DNA of 64,000 nt, from NCBI RefSeq assembly GCF_014196915.1, contig NZ_JACIEP010000001.1:372001-436000 (forward strand), in the 5' to 3' direction. The notes beneath the pieces were generated by a model. The model did not search any database. It saw only the letters and a list, made by a program, of their open reading frames with translations, and was not told the origin of the DNA. Below, in pieces: positions 26,919-35,451 of this stretch (position 1 is its first letter; each line of letters begins with the position of its first letter). The position numbers were made by a program, and so were the translations under genes. This DNA comes from Dysgonomonas hofstadii (GTDB lineage Bacteria > Bacteroidota > Bacteroidia > Bacteroidales > Dysgonomonadaceae).

Positions 26919-27821
26919 ATGAATTCGAATAAAATAGTTGAATGTGTTCCAAATTTCAGTGAGGGACGTGATCTGGAGAAAGTAGAGAAAATAGTCAGCG
27001 TTTTCCGTGCGAAAGAAGGTGTAAAACTACTCGATTACAGTGCTGACAAAGACCATAACCGTATGGTAGTAACAGTTGTTGGAGAGCCCGAAGCTCTTAA
27101 AAACGCAGTGGTCGAAGCCGTAGGCATTGCGGTGGATATTATCGATCTGACAAAACATGAGGGTCAGCATCCCCGTATGGGTGCAGTCGATGTCGTACCG
27201 TTTATCCCTATCCGCAATATGACGACAGAAGAAGCTGTTGCGCTTTCCAAAGAAGTGGCTAAAACTGTTGCCGACCGCTACAATCTGCCTGTCTACCTCT
27301 ATGAAAAAGCCGCGTCTACCCCTGATCGGGAGAACCTGGCTAAGATACGCAAAGGAGAATTTGAAGGCCTGAAAGACAAAATGGCTAATCCGGAATGGAA
27401 GCCCGACTTTGGTCCTGATCAACCACACCCTACAGCCGGAGCAGTGGTAATCGGTGCCCGTATGCCATTGGTAGCATACAATGTAAACCTGAATACAGAC
27501 AAACTGGAAATAGCTGATGCCATTGCGAAGAAAGTACGTTTTTTAGGTGGTGGTCTTCGCTTCTGTAAAGCGATGGGTGTGGAACTGAAAGAAAGAGGAA
27601 TCGTGCAGGTGTCTATGAATCTGACTGATTTCACTAAAACAGCGATTTACCGTGCGCACGAACTTGTCCGCATCGAGGCCAATCGTTATGGGGTAGCTGT
27701 AGTAGGAGCGGAAATTATAGGGCTGGTTCCCATGGATGCATTGATAGATACAGCGGCATATTACCTCGGACTTGAAGATTTCTCTACCAAGCAGGTGTTG
27801 GAAACTCATTTGATGGAGTAG
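26919..27821 (+). CDS. ftcD: Glutamate formimidoyltransferase
   Basis: The enzyme transfers the formimino group of N-formimino-L-glutamate to tetrahydrofolate, giving glutamate and 5-formimino-THF. The 300-residue protein is a stand-alone version of the transferase half of mammalian FTCD. Visible signatures are VECVPNFSEGRD at the N-terminus, LLDYSADKDHNRMVVTVVG, HEGQHPRMGAVDVVPFIP (with the catalytic His region) and ANRYGVAVVGAEIIGLVP. The cyclodeaminase half is encoded separately at 29396. The gene is preceded by a short repeat and followed by a 64-bp palindromic repeat. Confidence 0.95.
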   Translation: MNSNKIVECVPNFSEGRDLEKVEKIVSVFRAKEGVKLLDYSADKDHNRMVVTVVGEPEALKNAVVEAVGIAVDIIDLTKHEGQHPRMGAVDVVPFIPIRNMTTEEAVALSKEVAKTVADRYNLPVYLYEKAASTPDRENLAKIRKGEFEGLKDKMANPEWKPDFGPDQPHPTAGAVVIGARMPLVAYNVNLNTDKLEIADAIAKKVRFLGGGLRFCKAMGVELKERGIVQVSMNLTDFTKTAIYRAHELVRIEANRYGVAVVGAEIIGLVPMDALIDTAAYYLGLEDFSTKQVLETHLME

Positions 27822-27836
27822 TTTTTCTTTTGTCTC

Positions 27837-27900
27837 TGTCATGTTGAGTGTAACGAAACATCTCTTTTAATATAGATTCTTCACTCCGTTCAGAATGACA
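27837..27900. repeat. Dispersed palindromic repeat, copy 2
   Basis: A 64-bp imperfect palindrome starts TGTCATGTTGAGTG and ends CTCCGTTCAGAATGACA. The outer ATGACA/TGTCAT arms and the inner AGATxxTTC/GAAxxATCT blocks pair. It lies between ftcD and hutI and would form a hairpin in the transcript. Confidence 0.75.
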
Positions 27901-27918
27901 AACTAACTAATATAAAAT

Positions 27919-29163
27919 ATGAGGCAAGGAAACTTAATCATAAAAAACGCATCCCAACTCGTCACTTGTAGTGCATTTTCAGCTAAGAAAGGACGTGAAA
28001 TGTCCGATCTGCAAATTATAGAAGACGGTACAGTGATTATTACTGACGGAGTAATTACCTATGTTGGTAAGGATGCTGATTGTCCGGTGTTATCCGATTT
28101 TCCCAATCACAAGATTGTAGATGCTACAGGGAAAGCTGTTTTACCCGGTTTTGTGGATTCGCATACACATTTCATCTTTGGAGGTTACAGGGAGGAAGAA
28201 TTTTCGTGGCGGATGCGTGGCGACAGCTATATGTCCATCATGGAACGAGGCGGCGGCATTCATAATACCATGACAGCTACACGCAAAGCCACTTTCGATG
28301 AGTTGAAAGAAGCAGGTCGTAAGCGACTCGATTCTATGCTTAAACTGGGTATTACCACAGTTGAAGGTAAAAGTGGTTACGGTATGAATAAGGAAACAGA
28401 GTTGAAGCAACTCGAAGTTATGAAAGCCCTGAACGAGGAACATCCTGTCGATATTGTCAGCACGTTTATGGGGGCGCATGCCACACCTGCGGAGTATAAG
28501 GGCAGGGAAGATGCTTTTCTCGATTATATGATAAAAGAAGTAATGCCCGAAGTTAGGGAGAAAGACCTTGCTGAATGTTGCGATATTTTCTGTGAGAAGA
28601 ATGTATTCGATATCGGACAGTCAAGACGATACCTGACTGCTGCCCGTAATCTTGGTTTCAAACTGAAAATACATGCTGATGAGATTGTTACTTTAGGTGG
28701 AGCAGAACTTGCAGCCGAACTAAAAGCTCTTTCGGCCGATCATCTTTTACAGGCTTCGGATAATGGGATTGAAGATCTTGCGGAAAGCGGGGTAGTCGCT
28801 ACATTATTACCTTGCACAGCATTTTCACTGAAAGAGCATTACGCCCGTGGGCGCTATATGATCGATTCGGGTTGTGCGGTGGCTCTGGCTACAGACCTCA
28901 ATCCGGGAAGTAGTTTTACCAACTCTATCCCTCTGCTTTTTGCTTTAGCCTGTATTTATATGCAGTTATCACCTGAAGAAGCAGTAGCAGCCCTGACTAT
29001 CAATGGCGCGGCGGCTGTCGGCCGGGCTGATAAGATTGGTAGCATAGATGTAGGGAAACAAGGCGATCTGGTGATACTTGAATTCCCGTCATATAAGTTT
29101 TTGCCTTATCATATAGGGATGAATATTGTGGAAAAAACAATTAAGAACGGGGTTGTTTATTAA
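27919..29163 (+). CDS. hutI: Imidazolonepropionase
   Basis: HutI hydrolyses 4-imidazolone-5-propionate to N-formimino-L-glutamate (third step of histidine degradation). The 414-residue amidohydrolase-superfamily protein shows the metal-binding DSHTHFIFGGYREEEF motif, TRKATFDEL, TTVEGKSGYGM, GAHATPAEY, LKIHADEI with a metal-ligand His, LSADHLLQ, LLPCTAFSL and ATDLNPGS with the metal-ligand Asp. Length and motif set are complete. It sits between ftcD and fchA in the operon, with repeats in both flanking gaps. Confidence 0.96.
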   Translation: MRQGNLIIKNASQLVTCSAFSAKKGREMSDLQIIEDGTVIITDGVITYVGKDADCPVLSDFPNHKIVDATGKAVLPGFVDSHTHFIFGGYREEEFSWRMRGDSYMSIMERGGGIHNTMTATRKATFDELKEAGRKRLDSMLKLGITTVEGKSGYGMNKETELKQLEVMKALNEEHPVDIVSTFMGAHATPAEYKGREDAFLDYMIKEVMPEVREKDLAECCDIFCEKNVFDIGQSRRYLTAARNLGFKLKIHADEIVTLGGAELAAELKALSADHLLQASDNGIEDLAESGVVATLLPCTAFSLKEHYARGRYMIDSGCAVALATDLNPGSSFTNSIPLLFALACIYMQLSPEEAVAALTINGAAAVGRADKIGSIDVGKQGDLVILEFPSYKFLPYHIGMNIVEKTIKNGVVY

Positions 29164-29381
29164 TTTCAAGATTTCAGATTTCAAAATTTCAAGATTGGCT
29201 AACACCGATTTTATTTGAAAATGATTATATAATTTTGAAATATAAATTATGGCAAAAATAAAAAGGTTTTATCAAATATCTTAAACAAGCAGAAATAAAC
29301 GGACTAAAGAATAAATAAAATATTAATAACATGAGATTTCAGCCTATCAATCTTGAAATTTTGAAACCTGAAATCTTGAAA
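29164..29381. repeat. Short element with 33-bp terminal inverted repeats (MITE-like)
   Basis: Arms at 29164-29196 and 29349-29381 are reverse complements over 33 bp with a single mismatch (starting TTTCAAGATTTCAG). They enclose about 150 bp of A/T-rich sequence with only tiny interrupted reading frames. The right arm's inner part recurs at 26886-26909. The element fills the hutI-fchA gap, inside the operon. Size, long arms and lack of a gene fit a non-autonomous mobile element. Confidence 0.6.
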
Positions 29382-29395
29382 TTAATCTTAATACC

Positions 29396-30019
29396 ATGCT
29401 AGTAAACTTAACCATAAAAGAATTCCTCTCCAAAACAGCAGGAAGCGATCCGGTTCCCGGAGGAGGTAGTATCGCCGCTCTGAATGGAGCAATAGCTTCT
29501 GCATTGGCCGAAATGGTCGCTAATCTGACTATCGGAAAGAAAAAATATGAAGACAGGGAAGAGCAGATGAAACAGATCGCTGCTTCAGCGAACAATCATC
29601 AGATGCTCTTCATTCAGGATATCGATGCCGATTCAGATGCATACAATAAGGTATTCGACGCATTTAAATTACCTAAAGAAACGGACGAAGAAAAAGCAGA
29701 ACGCAGCAAACAGATACAGGCAGCGACTAAAATTGCCGCCGAAATTCCTATGGAAGTAGCCCGCCGTGCCTATGCCATAATGGATTTGATAGCCGAGGTC
29801 GCTGAAAAAGGCAACCAGAACGCTGTTACGGATGCCTGTGTGAGCATGATGTCGGCACGGACGGCTGTATTGGGGGCGATACTCAATGTGAAGATCAATC
29901 TGTCTTCGCTAAAGGATGAAGAGTATGTAGCTAAAATGAAAGCCGAGTGCGACCAACTGGAAAAAGACGCTGTTGCTAAAGAACAGGCATTGCTGGAGAA
30001 AGTAAACAAAATGTTGTAA
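29396..30019 (+). CDS. fchA: Formiminotetrahydrofolate cyclodeaminase
   Basis: The enzyme converts 5-formimino-THF to 5,10-methenyl-THF and ammonia, completing one-carbon recovery from histidine. The 207-residue all-helical protein shows the FTCD_C signature TIKEFLSKTAGSDPVPGGGSIAA at the N-terminus, the helical core ALAEMVANLTIGKKKY, and NQNAVTDACVSMMSARTAVLGAILNVKINL. Together with the separate ftcD gene it replaces the bifunctional animal enzyme. It ends 4 bp before hutH. Confidence 0.93.
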   Translation: MLVNLTIKEFLSKTAGSDPVPGGGSIAALNGAIASALAEMVANLTIGKKKYEDREEQMKQIAASANNHQMLFIQDIDADSDAYNKVFDAFKLPKETDEEKAERSKQIQAATKIAAEIPMEVARRAYAIMDLIAEVAEKGNQNAVTDACVSMMSARTAVLGAILNVKINLSSLKDEEYVAKMKAECDQLEKDAVAKEQALLEKVNKML

Positions 30020-30023
30020 GCCT

Positions 30024-31526
30024 ATGAAGAATGTATATTATGTAGGTTCGGGTGATCTGGATTTTGAAATAATCGAAAAGATAATAAATAAAAATCTAAA
30101 ACTCGAATTATCCGATGAGGCAAAACAGCGTATTCAGAAGTGCCGTGATTATCTCGATCAAAAGATAGAATTATCCAAAGAACCGTTATATGGTATTACA
30201 ACCGGTTTCGGCTCATTGTGTAATAAGAATATATCTCCTGATGAACTGACCCGCCTACAGGAAAATCTGGTAAAATCTCATGCCTGTAGTGTAGGCGAAG
30301 AGATTCCGGCAGTGGTTGTAAAGTTGATGATGTTGCTCAAAGCGCACGCCCTTTCTCTTGGATATAGCGGTGTGCAGGTAATCACCGTACAACGTATTAT
30401 CGACTTTTTCAATAACGATATTATTCCTATCGTTTGCGACCGTGGATCGCTAGGTGCATCAGGTGATCTGGCGCCGCTGGCAAACCTGTTCCTCCCATTG
30501 ATTGGGGTGGGAGACGTATATTATCAGGGTAAGAAGCGTGAAGCGATGAGCGTGCTCGACGAATTCGGGTGGAAGCCGATCCGTCTGATGAGCAAAGAAG
30601 GCCTGGCCTTGCTGAATGGAACCCAGTTTATGAGTGCGAACGGCGTATTTGCTATGCTGCGTGCTTTTAAAATATCTAAAAAAGCCGATGTAATAGCTAC
30701 ACTTTCACTCGAAGCATTCGATGGATTGATCGATCCGTTCTACGAAGGATTGCATATTATGCGTCCTCATAAGGGGCAACAGGATACATCCGCTAATTTC
30801 CGAAAAATGCTCGATGGAAGCGAACTTATTTCACGCAAGAAGGAGCATGTTCAGGATCCGTATTCTTTCCGTTGTATTCCGCAGGTACATGGTGCAACTA
30901 AAGATGCGATCAATTATGTGGCTTCTGTTTTACTGACCGAAATCAATTCAGTAACAGATAATCCGACAATTTTCCCTGATGAGGATAAGATCGTTTCGGG
31001 AGGGAATTTCCATGGGCAACCTCTGGCCATTACTTACGATTTTCTGGCAATAGCTTTGGCCGAACTCGGAAATATATCGGAGCGCCGTGTGGCGCAGTTG
31101 ATTATGGGATTACGGGGATTACCCGAATTCCTTGTTGCCGATCCGGGTGTAAACTCCGGTTTTATGATCCCGCAATATACGTCGGCCTCGATGGTGAGTC
31201 AGAATAAGATGTACTGTTATGCGGCATCGAGTGATTCGATTGTTTCATCTAATGGACAGGAAGACCATGTGAGTATGGGTGCGAATGCGGCCGTAAAACT
31301 ATTCAAGATAATGGACAACCTGAATCATATACTTGCCATAGAGTTGATGAACGCCGCGCAGGGAATAGATTTCCGCCGTCCGGCAAAAACTTCTCCGGTG
31401 CTGGAAGAGTTTCTGAAAGAGTATCGAAAGGAAGTACCTTTTGTTAACGAAGACATTGTGATGTATAAGGAAATACATAAAACAGTGGCTTTCCTAAACA
31501 GGGTATCCCTCGATTTTATAGATTAA
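30024..31526 (+). CDS. hutH: Histidine ammonia-lyase
   Basis: HutH deaminates L-histidine to urocanate, the first step of the pathway, although its gene is last in this operon. The 500-residue protein carries the MIO-forming tripeptide Ala145-Ser146-Gly147 in RGSLGASGDLAPLANL. Other signatures are YGITTGFGSL, QENLVKSHACSVGEE, NGTQFMSANG, QDPYSFRCIPQVHGA, SVTDNPTIFPD and GNFHGQPLA. The MIO motif and length fit the family. The gene is followed by a long hairpin that contains a dispersed repeat. Confidence 0.96.
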   Translation: MKNVYYVGSGDLDFEIIEKIINKNLKLELSDEAKQRIQKCRDYLDQKIELSKEPLYGITTGFGSLCNKNISPDELTRLQENLVKSHACSVGEEIPAVVVKLMMLLKAHALSLGYSGVQVITVQRIIDFFNNDIIPIVCDRGSLGASGDLAPLANLFLPLIGVGDVYYQGKKREAMSVLDEFGWKPIRLMSKEGLALLNGTQFMSANGVFAMLRAFKISKKADVIATLSLEAFDGLIDPFYEGLHIMRPHKGQQDTSANFRKMLDGSELISRKKEHVQDPYSFRCIPQVHGATKDAINYVASVLLTEINSVTDNPTIFPDEDKIVSGGNFHGQPLAITYDFLAIALAELGNISERRVAQLIMGLRGLPEFLVADPGVNSGFMIPQYTSASMVSQNKMYCYAASSDSIVSSNGQEDHVSMGANAAVKLFKIMDNLNHILAIELMNAAQGIDFRRPAKTSPVLEEFLKEYRKEVPFVNEDIVMYKEIHKTVAFLNRVSLDFID

Positions 31527-31546
31527 GTAGTGTTTTAGTGCAAGTG

Positions 31547-31763
31547 GAGGGTGTGTCAAAAGTATTTTTTACTTTCTCTCTGTCATGTTGAACGGAGTGA
31601 ATTGGAAATCGGCAGAGCGAAGCGGAGCCAGATATCTTGTTTCCGGAGGGTCGGGATTCTTCGTTGTACTCAGAAACAACGTTCGACGGAGTGTTACGTA
31701 GTCAATGACAAAGAAGGTAACAATTTGATAGTGTACTATTACTTTTGGCACAGCCTCTTTTTT
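31547..31763 (+). terminator. Large composite terminator after hutH
   Basis: GAGGGTGTGTCAAAAGTA (31547-31564) pairs with TACTTTTGGCACAGCCTC (31740-31757), 16 of 18 positions, followed by TTTTTT. The 175-nt interior contains a dispersed repeat. This looks like a terminator hairpin whose loop was enlarged by insertion. Confidence 0.55.
31581..31710. repeat. Dispersed TGTCATG-type repeat, copy 3
   Basis: The 130-bp sequence starts TGTCATGTTGAACGGAGTG and ends TAGTCAATGACA, so its ends are inverted. Inside are AGAGCGAAGCGGAGCCAG and GGGATTCTTCGTTG. It shares its start and end with copy 2 and its inner pieces with copy 1. Confidence 0.7.
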
Positions 31764-31981
31764 CGCCCTTCTTGCATGTTTCTTTTATTATCAGAATAAG
31801 CAATCTTTACCTGTACTGAAAATATGAAATTGTCATCTTTGCCTGACAAAAAGCTGCTCACATTTCGCCTTTCTGTGCAGCTTTAAGAAACGGTCTCTGT
31901 AAAGCATGAGAAATACATTTTTTTTATGACAAATTGATAATTTTAGTATTTATTTTATTCTTTTATTCAGAGAGAAAGGCT

Positions 31982-31989
31982 TAAATTTG
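31982..31989 (+). promoter_or_regulatory. -7 promoter element for the carboxyltransferase gene
   Basis: TAAATTTG fits TAnnTTTG exactly and implies a leader of about 80 nt. No clear -33 TTTG is visible. The rest of the 31764-32078 gap is A/T-rich and holds nothing else I recognise. Confidence 0.45.
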
Positions 31990-32078
31990 TATGATAATTG
32001 CGCTGAATGAATTAATAGATTCTAGAGCATAGCTATATGCTATGTAGCTCTTATTCAATATAACATCTAAAAACAGTT

Positions 32079-33860
32079 ATGGGAAGAGAAATTAAATTTA
32101 GTCTTGTCTATCGCGACATGTGGCAGTCATCTGGAAAATATCAGCCACGTGTGGATCAATTAACACAAATTGCGCCGGTGATTATCGACATGGGATGTTT
32201 TGCCCGTGTAGAAACAAACGGTGGCGCTTTCGAACAGGTTAACCTTTTATATGGTGAAAATCCGAATAAATCTGTTCGTGAATGGACTGCACCATTTAAT
32301 AAAGTAGGAATACAGACTCACATGCTTGAACGTGGATTGAATGCCCTACGTATGTATCCGGTTCCGAAGGATGTGCGCCAGCTGATGTTTAAGGTAAAAT
32401 GCGCTCAGGGAACGAATATCTCCCGTTCATTCGACGGGTTGAATGATCCCCGCAACCTGGAACTATCGGTGAAATATGCAAAAGAAGCAGGAATGATTTC
32501 CCAGACTGCCCTTTGTATTACCCACTCTCCGATCCATACTGTTGAGTATTATGTAAATTTTGCAGATAAACTGATCGATTTCGGAGCTGACGAAATCTGT
32601 CTGAAAGATATGGCCGGAGTAGGCCGTCCCGCTTTTCTGGGAAAACTGGTGAAGGCATTGAAAGACCGCCATCCTAATGTTCCGATCGAATATCACGGAC
32701 ATACAGGCCCTGGTTTTTCTGTAGCTTCTATGCTTGAAGTTGCCCGTGCCGGAGCCGACTATCTTGATACAGCCATCGAGCCATTGGCTTGGGGGATGGT
32801 TCATCCTGATGTTATTACAATACAAGCTATGCTAAAAGATGCCGGATTCTCAGTCCCTGACATCAATATGAGCGCTTATATGGAAGCCCGTGCTTTGACA
32901 CAATCTTTCATCGATGATTTCTTAGGTTACTGGATCGACCCGTCAAACAAAATAATGAACTCGTTGCTTGTAGGTTGTGGACTTCCGGGCGGAATGATGG
33001 GATCTATGATGGCCGACCTTCGCAATATGCACCCAGCTATCAATATGGCGCTTCGCAATAATGGCAAGGCTGAAGTTTCGTTGAATGACCTTGTTGTGCA
33101 ATTGTTCGAAGAAGTAGAATATATATGGCCTAAGCTTGGATATCCGCCATTGGTAACTCCATTCAGCCAGTATGTGAAGAATATCGCATTGATGAATATT
33201 TTCGCTATGGCTCAGGGACAAGCCCGTTTTTCTAACATCGACAAAGACAGTTGGAATATGATCCTCGGTAAGACAGGAACACTTCCAGGCAAACTGGATG
33301 ACGAGATCATTGAACTTGCTAAAGCCAAAGGGCTTGAATTCTATACAGGCAATCCTCAGGACGAATATCCGGATGCCCTTGACGAATATCGTAAGGAGAT
33401 GGATGCGAACGGTTGGGAGTATGGTGAGGATGACGAAGAATTGTTCGAACTGGCTATGCACGACCGTCAATACCGTGATTACAGATCAGGCCTTGCCAAG
33501 CAGCGTTTCAATGAAGACCTGGAAAAGATGAAGGAAAAAGCAGGCGCGCCGATCGTAGTTACACGTCAGGTTGTGGAAGTTCCTGCGTTCGACGCGGAAG
33601 CTATCGCAGCTAAATATCCAGATGCAAAACCGTTGCAGGCTACTGTTAGCGGACAAGTTATCTGGCAGATCGACGTGGACGATGTGTCTACTGCTCCTGT
33701 TATCGGAACCGATGTGAAAGAAGGACAAACTGTATGTTTCATCCAGACTTATTACGGAATAGAAGAAGTGAAAGCTTTAACTTCGGGTAAGATTGTTCAG
33801 ATAGAAACCAAGCAGGGAGCTAAGGTTCAGAAGAATCAGATTCTTGCATATATTAATTGA
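32079..33860 (+). CDS. Pyruvate/oxaloacetate carboxyltransferase-type protein with degenerate biotinyl domain
   Basis: The 593-residue protein has a DRE-TIM carboxyltransferase domain (about residues 1-310; FSLVYRDMWQSS, metal-binding EYHGHTGPGFSV, LKDMAGVGRP with the candidate carbamylated Lys), then a PycB-like helical domain and a C-terminal biotinyl/lipoyl fold (about 525-593). In that fold the usual EAMKM is replaced: Gln556-Thr-Tyr-Tyr559-Gly, so the biotinyl-lysine position is Tyr559. The N-terminal loop also has MWQS instead of the common HQS. It may act with a separate biotin carrier protein or be a non-biotinylated relative. It is probably monocistronic, with a good terminator downstream. 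Confidence 0.8.
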   Translation: MGREIKFSLVYRDMWQSSGKYQPRVDQLTQIAPVIIDMGCFARVETNGGAFEQVNLLYGENPNKSVREWTAPFNKVGIQTHMLERGLNALRMYPVPKDVRQLMFKVKCAQGTNISRSFDGLNDPRNLELSVKYAKEAGMISQTALCITHSPIHTVEYYVNFADKLIDFGADEICLKDMAGVGRPAFLGKLVKALKDRHPNVPIEYHGHTGPGFSVASMLEVARAGADYLDTAIEPLAWGMVHPDVITIQAMLKDAGFSVPDINMSAYMEARALTQSFIDDFLGYWIDPSNKIMNSLLVGCGLPGGMMGSMMADLRNMHPAINMALRNNGKAEVSLNDLVVQLFEEVEYIWPKLGYPPLVTPFSQYVKNIALMNIFAMAQGQARFSNIDKDSWNMILGKTGTLPGKLDDEIIELAKAKGLEFYTGNPQDEYPDALDEYRKEMDANGWEYGEDDEELFELAMHDRQYRDYRSGLAKQRFNEDLEKMKEKAGAPIVVTRQVVEVPAFDAEAIAAKYPDAKPLQATVSGQVIWQIDVDDVSTAPVIGTDVKEGQTVCFIQTYYGIEEVKALTSGKIVQIETKQGAKVQKNQILAYIN

Positions 33861-33882
33861 TATTCTAATTTTTATCATAGGA

Positions 33883-33914
33883 AAGGTTGTTCCAAAACTT
33901 GGACAACCTTTTTG
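33883..33914 (+). terminator. Terminator after the carboxyltransferase gene
   Basis: AAGGTTGT pairs with ACAACCTT and CCAA with TTGG, with one bulged T, followed by TTTT. Confidence 0.8.
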
Positions 33915-34038
33915 CATTATTTTATTATATCTTTATCTATACACGGAAATAAGGGTGATTGGAGAAATTGATGAAAAAGGAAAATGAAGTACTTTTATAT
34001 AAATATCATATCCCAATTAAAATAAAAGCCTGGCAAAA

Positions 34039-35373
34039 ATGAAAAAGATTTCTTATTCGTTAATACTATTTTTCCTTTTTATATCCGGCGTTACTGCGCA
34101 GAAGAAGCTTGGTAAAGAACAATTGGTCGCCGATGCCGATACTTTACATACGCGGATGTATGACATTCATCCCAACTTGTTCGCTGTTTTTCCCCAGACG
34201 GAATTTGAAGAAGATATGGCAAAAGCAAAGTCCCAATTTCGCGATTCGATGACAGTTGTAGATTTCTACCGGATAATTAATCCTTTGGTCGTGAAGCTGG
34301 AAGACGGGCATACCTCTGTTTCCGTTCCTGCGGGACTGATTGATAAGAATAAGAAAATTGTCTTTCCTTTTGAGGTAGATATAGATAAAAAGAAATATGA
34401 TGTCACTGTTAAAAATAATTATTCCGAGAAAGATATACCTGCGGGAGCAAAAGTTCTGTCAATAAACGGACGAAGTACTAGAGATATTCTCAATAAATTT
34501 TTGACTTATGCCAGCGGGGAAAATAATCTGTTTAAGTTTGAAAGAGTAAAATGGAATTTTCATTTATTTCCTTATATGATATATGGGGATTCTGTTTTTA
34601 GTATAACTTATCAGACTGGTGATGAAAAGAAAACTGTTTCCCTGAACGGAATTACGCTGGGGCAGTACAATGAAATAACAGCAAAAAATAAAAAGGAAGA
34701 AAAGAAGGAAGTTAAGGAGGATTTTGTATTGACTGTTGATAATGAAAATAATACAGCCATAATAGATTTCCGTTCGTTCAGCGATCATGATAAGTTTGTC
34801 GCTTTTCTCGATTCCACATTTACGTTAATAAAGAAACAGGATATTAAAAATTTGATCATAGATTTACGGGAAAACGGAGGTGGTAATTCCCGGCTGGGGG
34901 ATGAACTGTTCCAGTATATTTCGCCTGTTCCGTTCCAGCAATTCGGAAAAATGGAGATGAAAGTGTCGCCCACTCTGAAAAGGATATTCAATGATACTAT
35001 CCGTACTTTAGGCATCAGTACATACGAGGGTGAGTTAGAAGATCTTCGGGAGAATGATAAGCGTTTTTCCGGTAATTGTTATCTGCTTAGCAGTAATCAT
35101 ACTTTCTCGTCTGCGGCCGATTTTACATGGACATTCCATTATTTTAAAATGGGTAAGGTTGTTGGAGAAGAAACAGGTGGCCTTATTGTCTGTTACGGGG
35201 ATGTTGCCAGCTCGAAACTACCTAATACCGGAATGCGGTTTGGTACATCATGGAAAAAATTCTACGGATACGGCGCTGACGACTCTTATACTCATGGAGT
35301 GAAACCCGATTACGAAGTTCCGGCAGATAAAGCACTGGATTATACAATAAGATTAATAAAATCACAAAAATAG
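34039..35373 (+). CDS. S41-family (C-terminal processing-like) peptidase, secreted
   Basis: The 444-residue protein has a signal peptide (ending GVTAQ, about residue 20), an N-terminal helical domain, a PDZ-like segment (about 125-200; AGAKVLSINGRSTRDILNKF) and a tail-specific-protease core. Its signatures are LIIDLRENGGGNSRLG and LSSNHTFSSAADFTW, where a Ser of the SSAAD segment is the likely nucleophile, followed by GKVVGEETGG. Family members cut periplasmic peptides or unfolded proteins. A lysine-rich insert (about 215-230) lies between PDZ and core. The substrate is unknown. Confidence 0.82.
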   Translation: MKKISYSLILFFLFISGVTAQKKLGKEQLVADADTLHTRMYDIHPNLFAVFPQTEFEEDMAKAKSQFRDSMTVVDFYRIINPLVVKLEDGHTSVSVPAGLIDKNKKIVFPFEVDIDKKKYDVTVKNNYSEKDIPAGAKVLSINGRSTRDILNKFLTYASGENNLFKFERVKWNFHLFPYMIYGDSVFSITYQTGDEKKTVSLNGITLGQYNEITAKNKKEEKKEVKEDFVLTVDNENNTAIIDFRSFSDHDKFVAFLDSTFTLIKKQDIKNLIIDLRENGGGNSRLGDELFQYISPVPFQQFGKMEMKVSPTLKRIFNDTIRTLGISTYEGELEDLRENDKRFSGNCYLLSSNHTFSSAADFTWTFHYFKMGKVVGEETGGLIVCYGDVASSKLPNTGMRFGTSWKKFYGYGADDSYTHGVKPDYEVPADKALDYTIRLIKSQK

Positions 35374-35410
35374 AAAAAGCTGCAAAAGTGTAACTTTTGT
35401 AACTTTTTTA
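35374..35410 (+). terminator. Probable terminator after the S41 peptidase
   Basis: CAAAAG and CTTTTG pair around TGTAA, extended by AAAAG/CTTTT with internal mismatches, and followed by a T run. Confidence 0.5.
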
Positions 35411-35451
35411 TTAAATATATATTGAAAATAAGCGGTTTAGATTAATTGAAA

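Noticed and set aside
27027-27428. 133-codon frame antisense to ftcD
   Set aside because: It is entirely inside a well-supported conserved gene on the other strand; Phe/His/Cys-rich composition is typical of a shadow frame.
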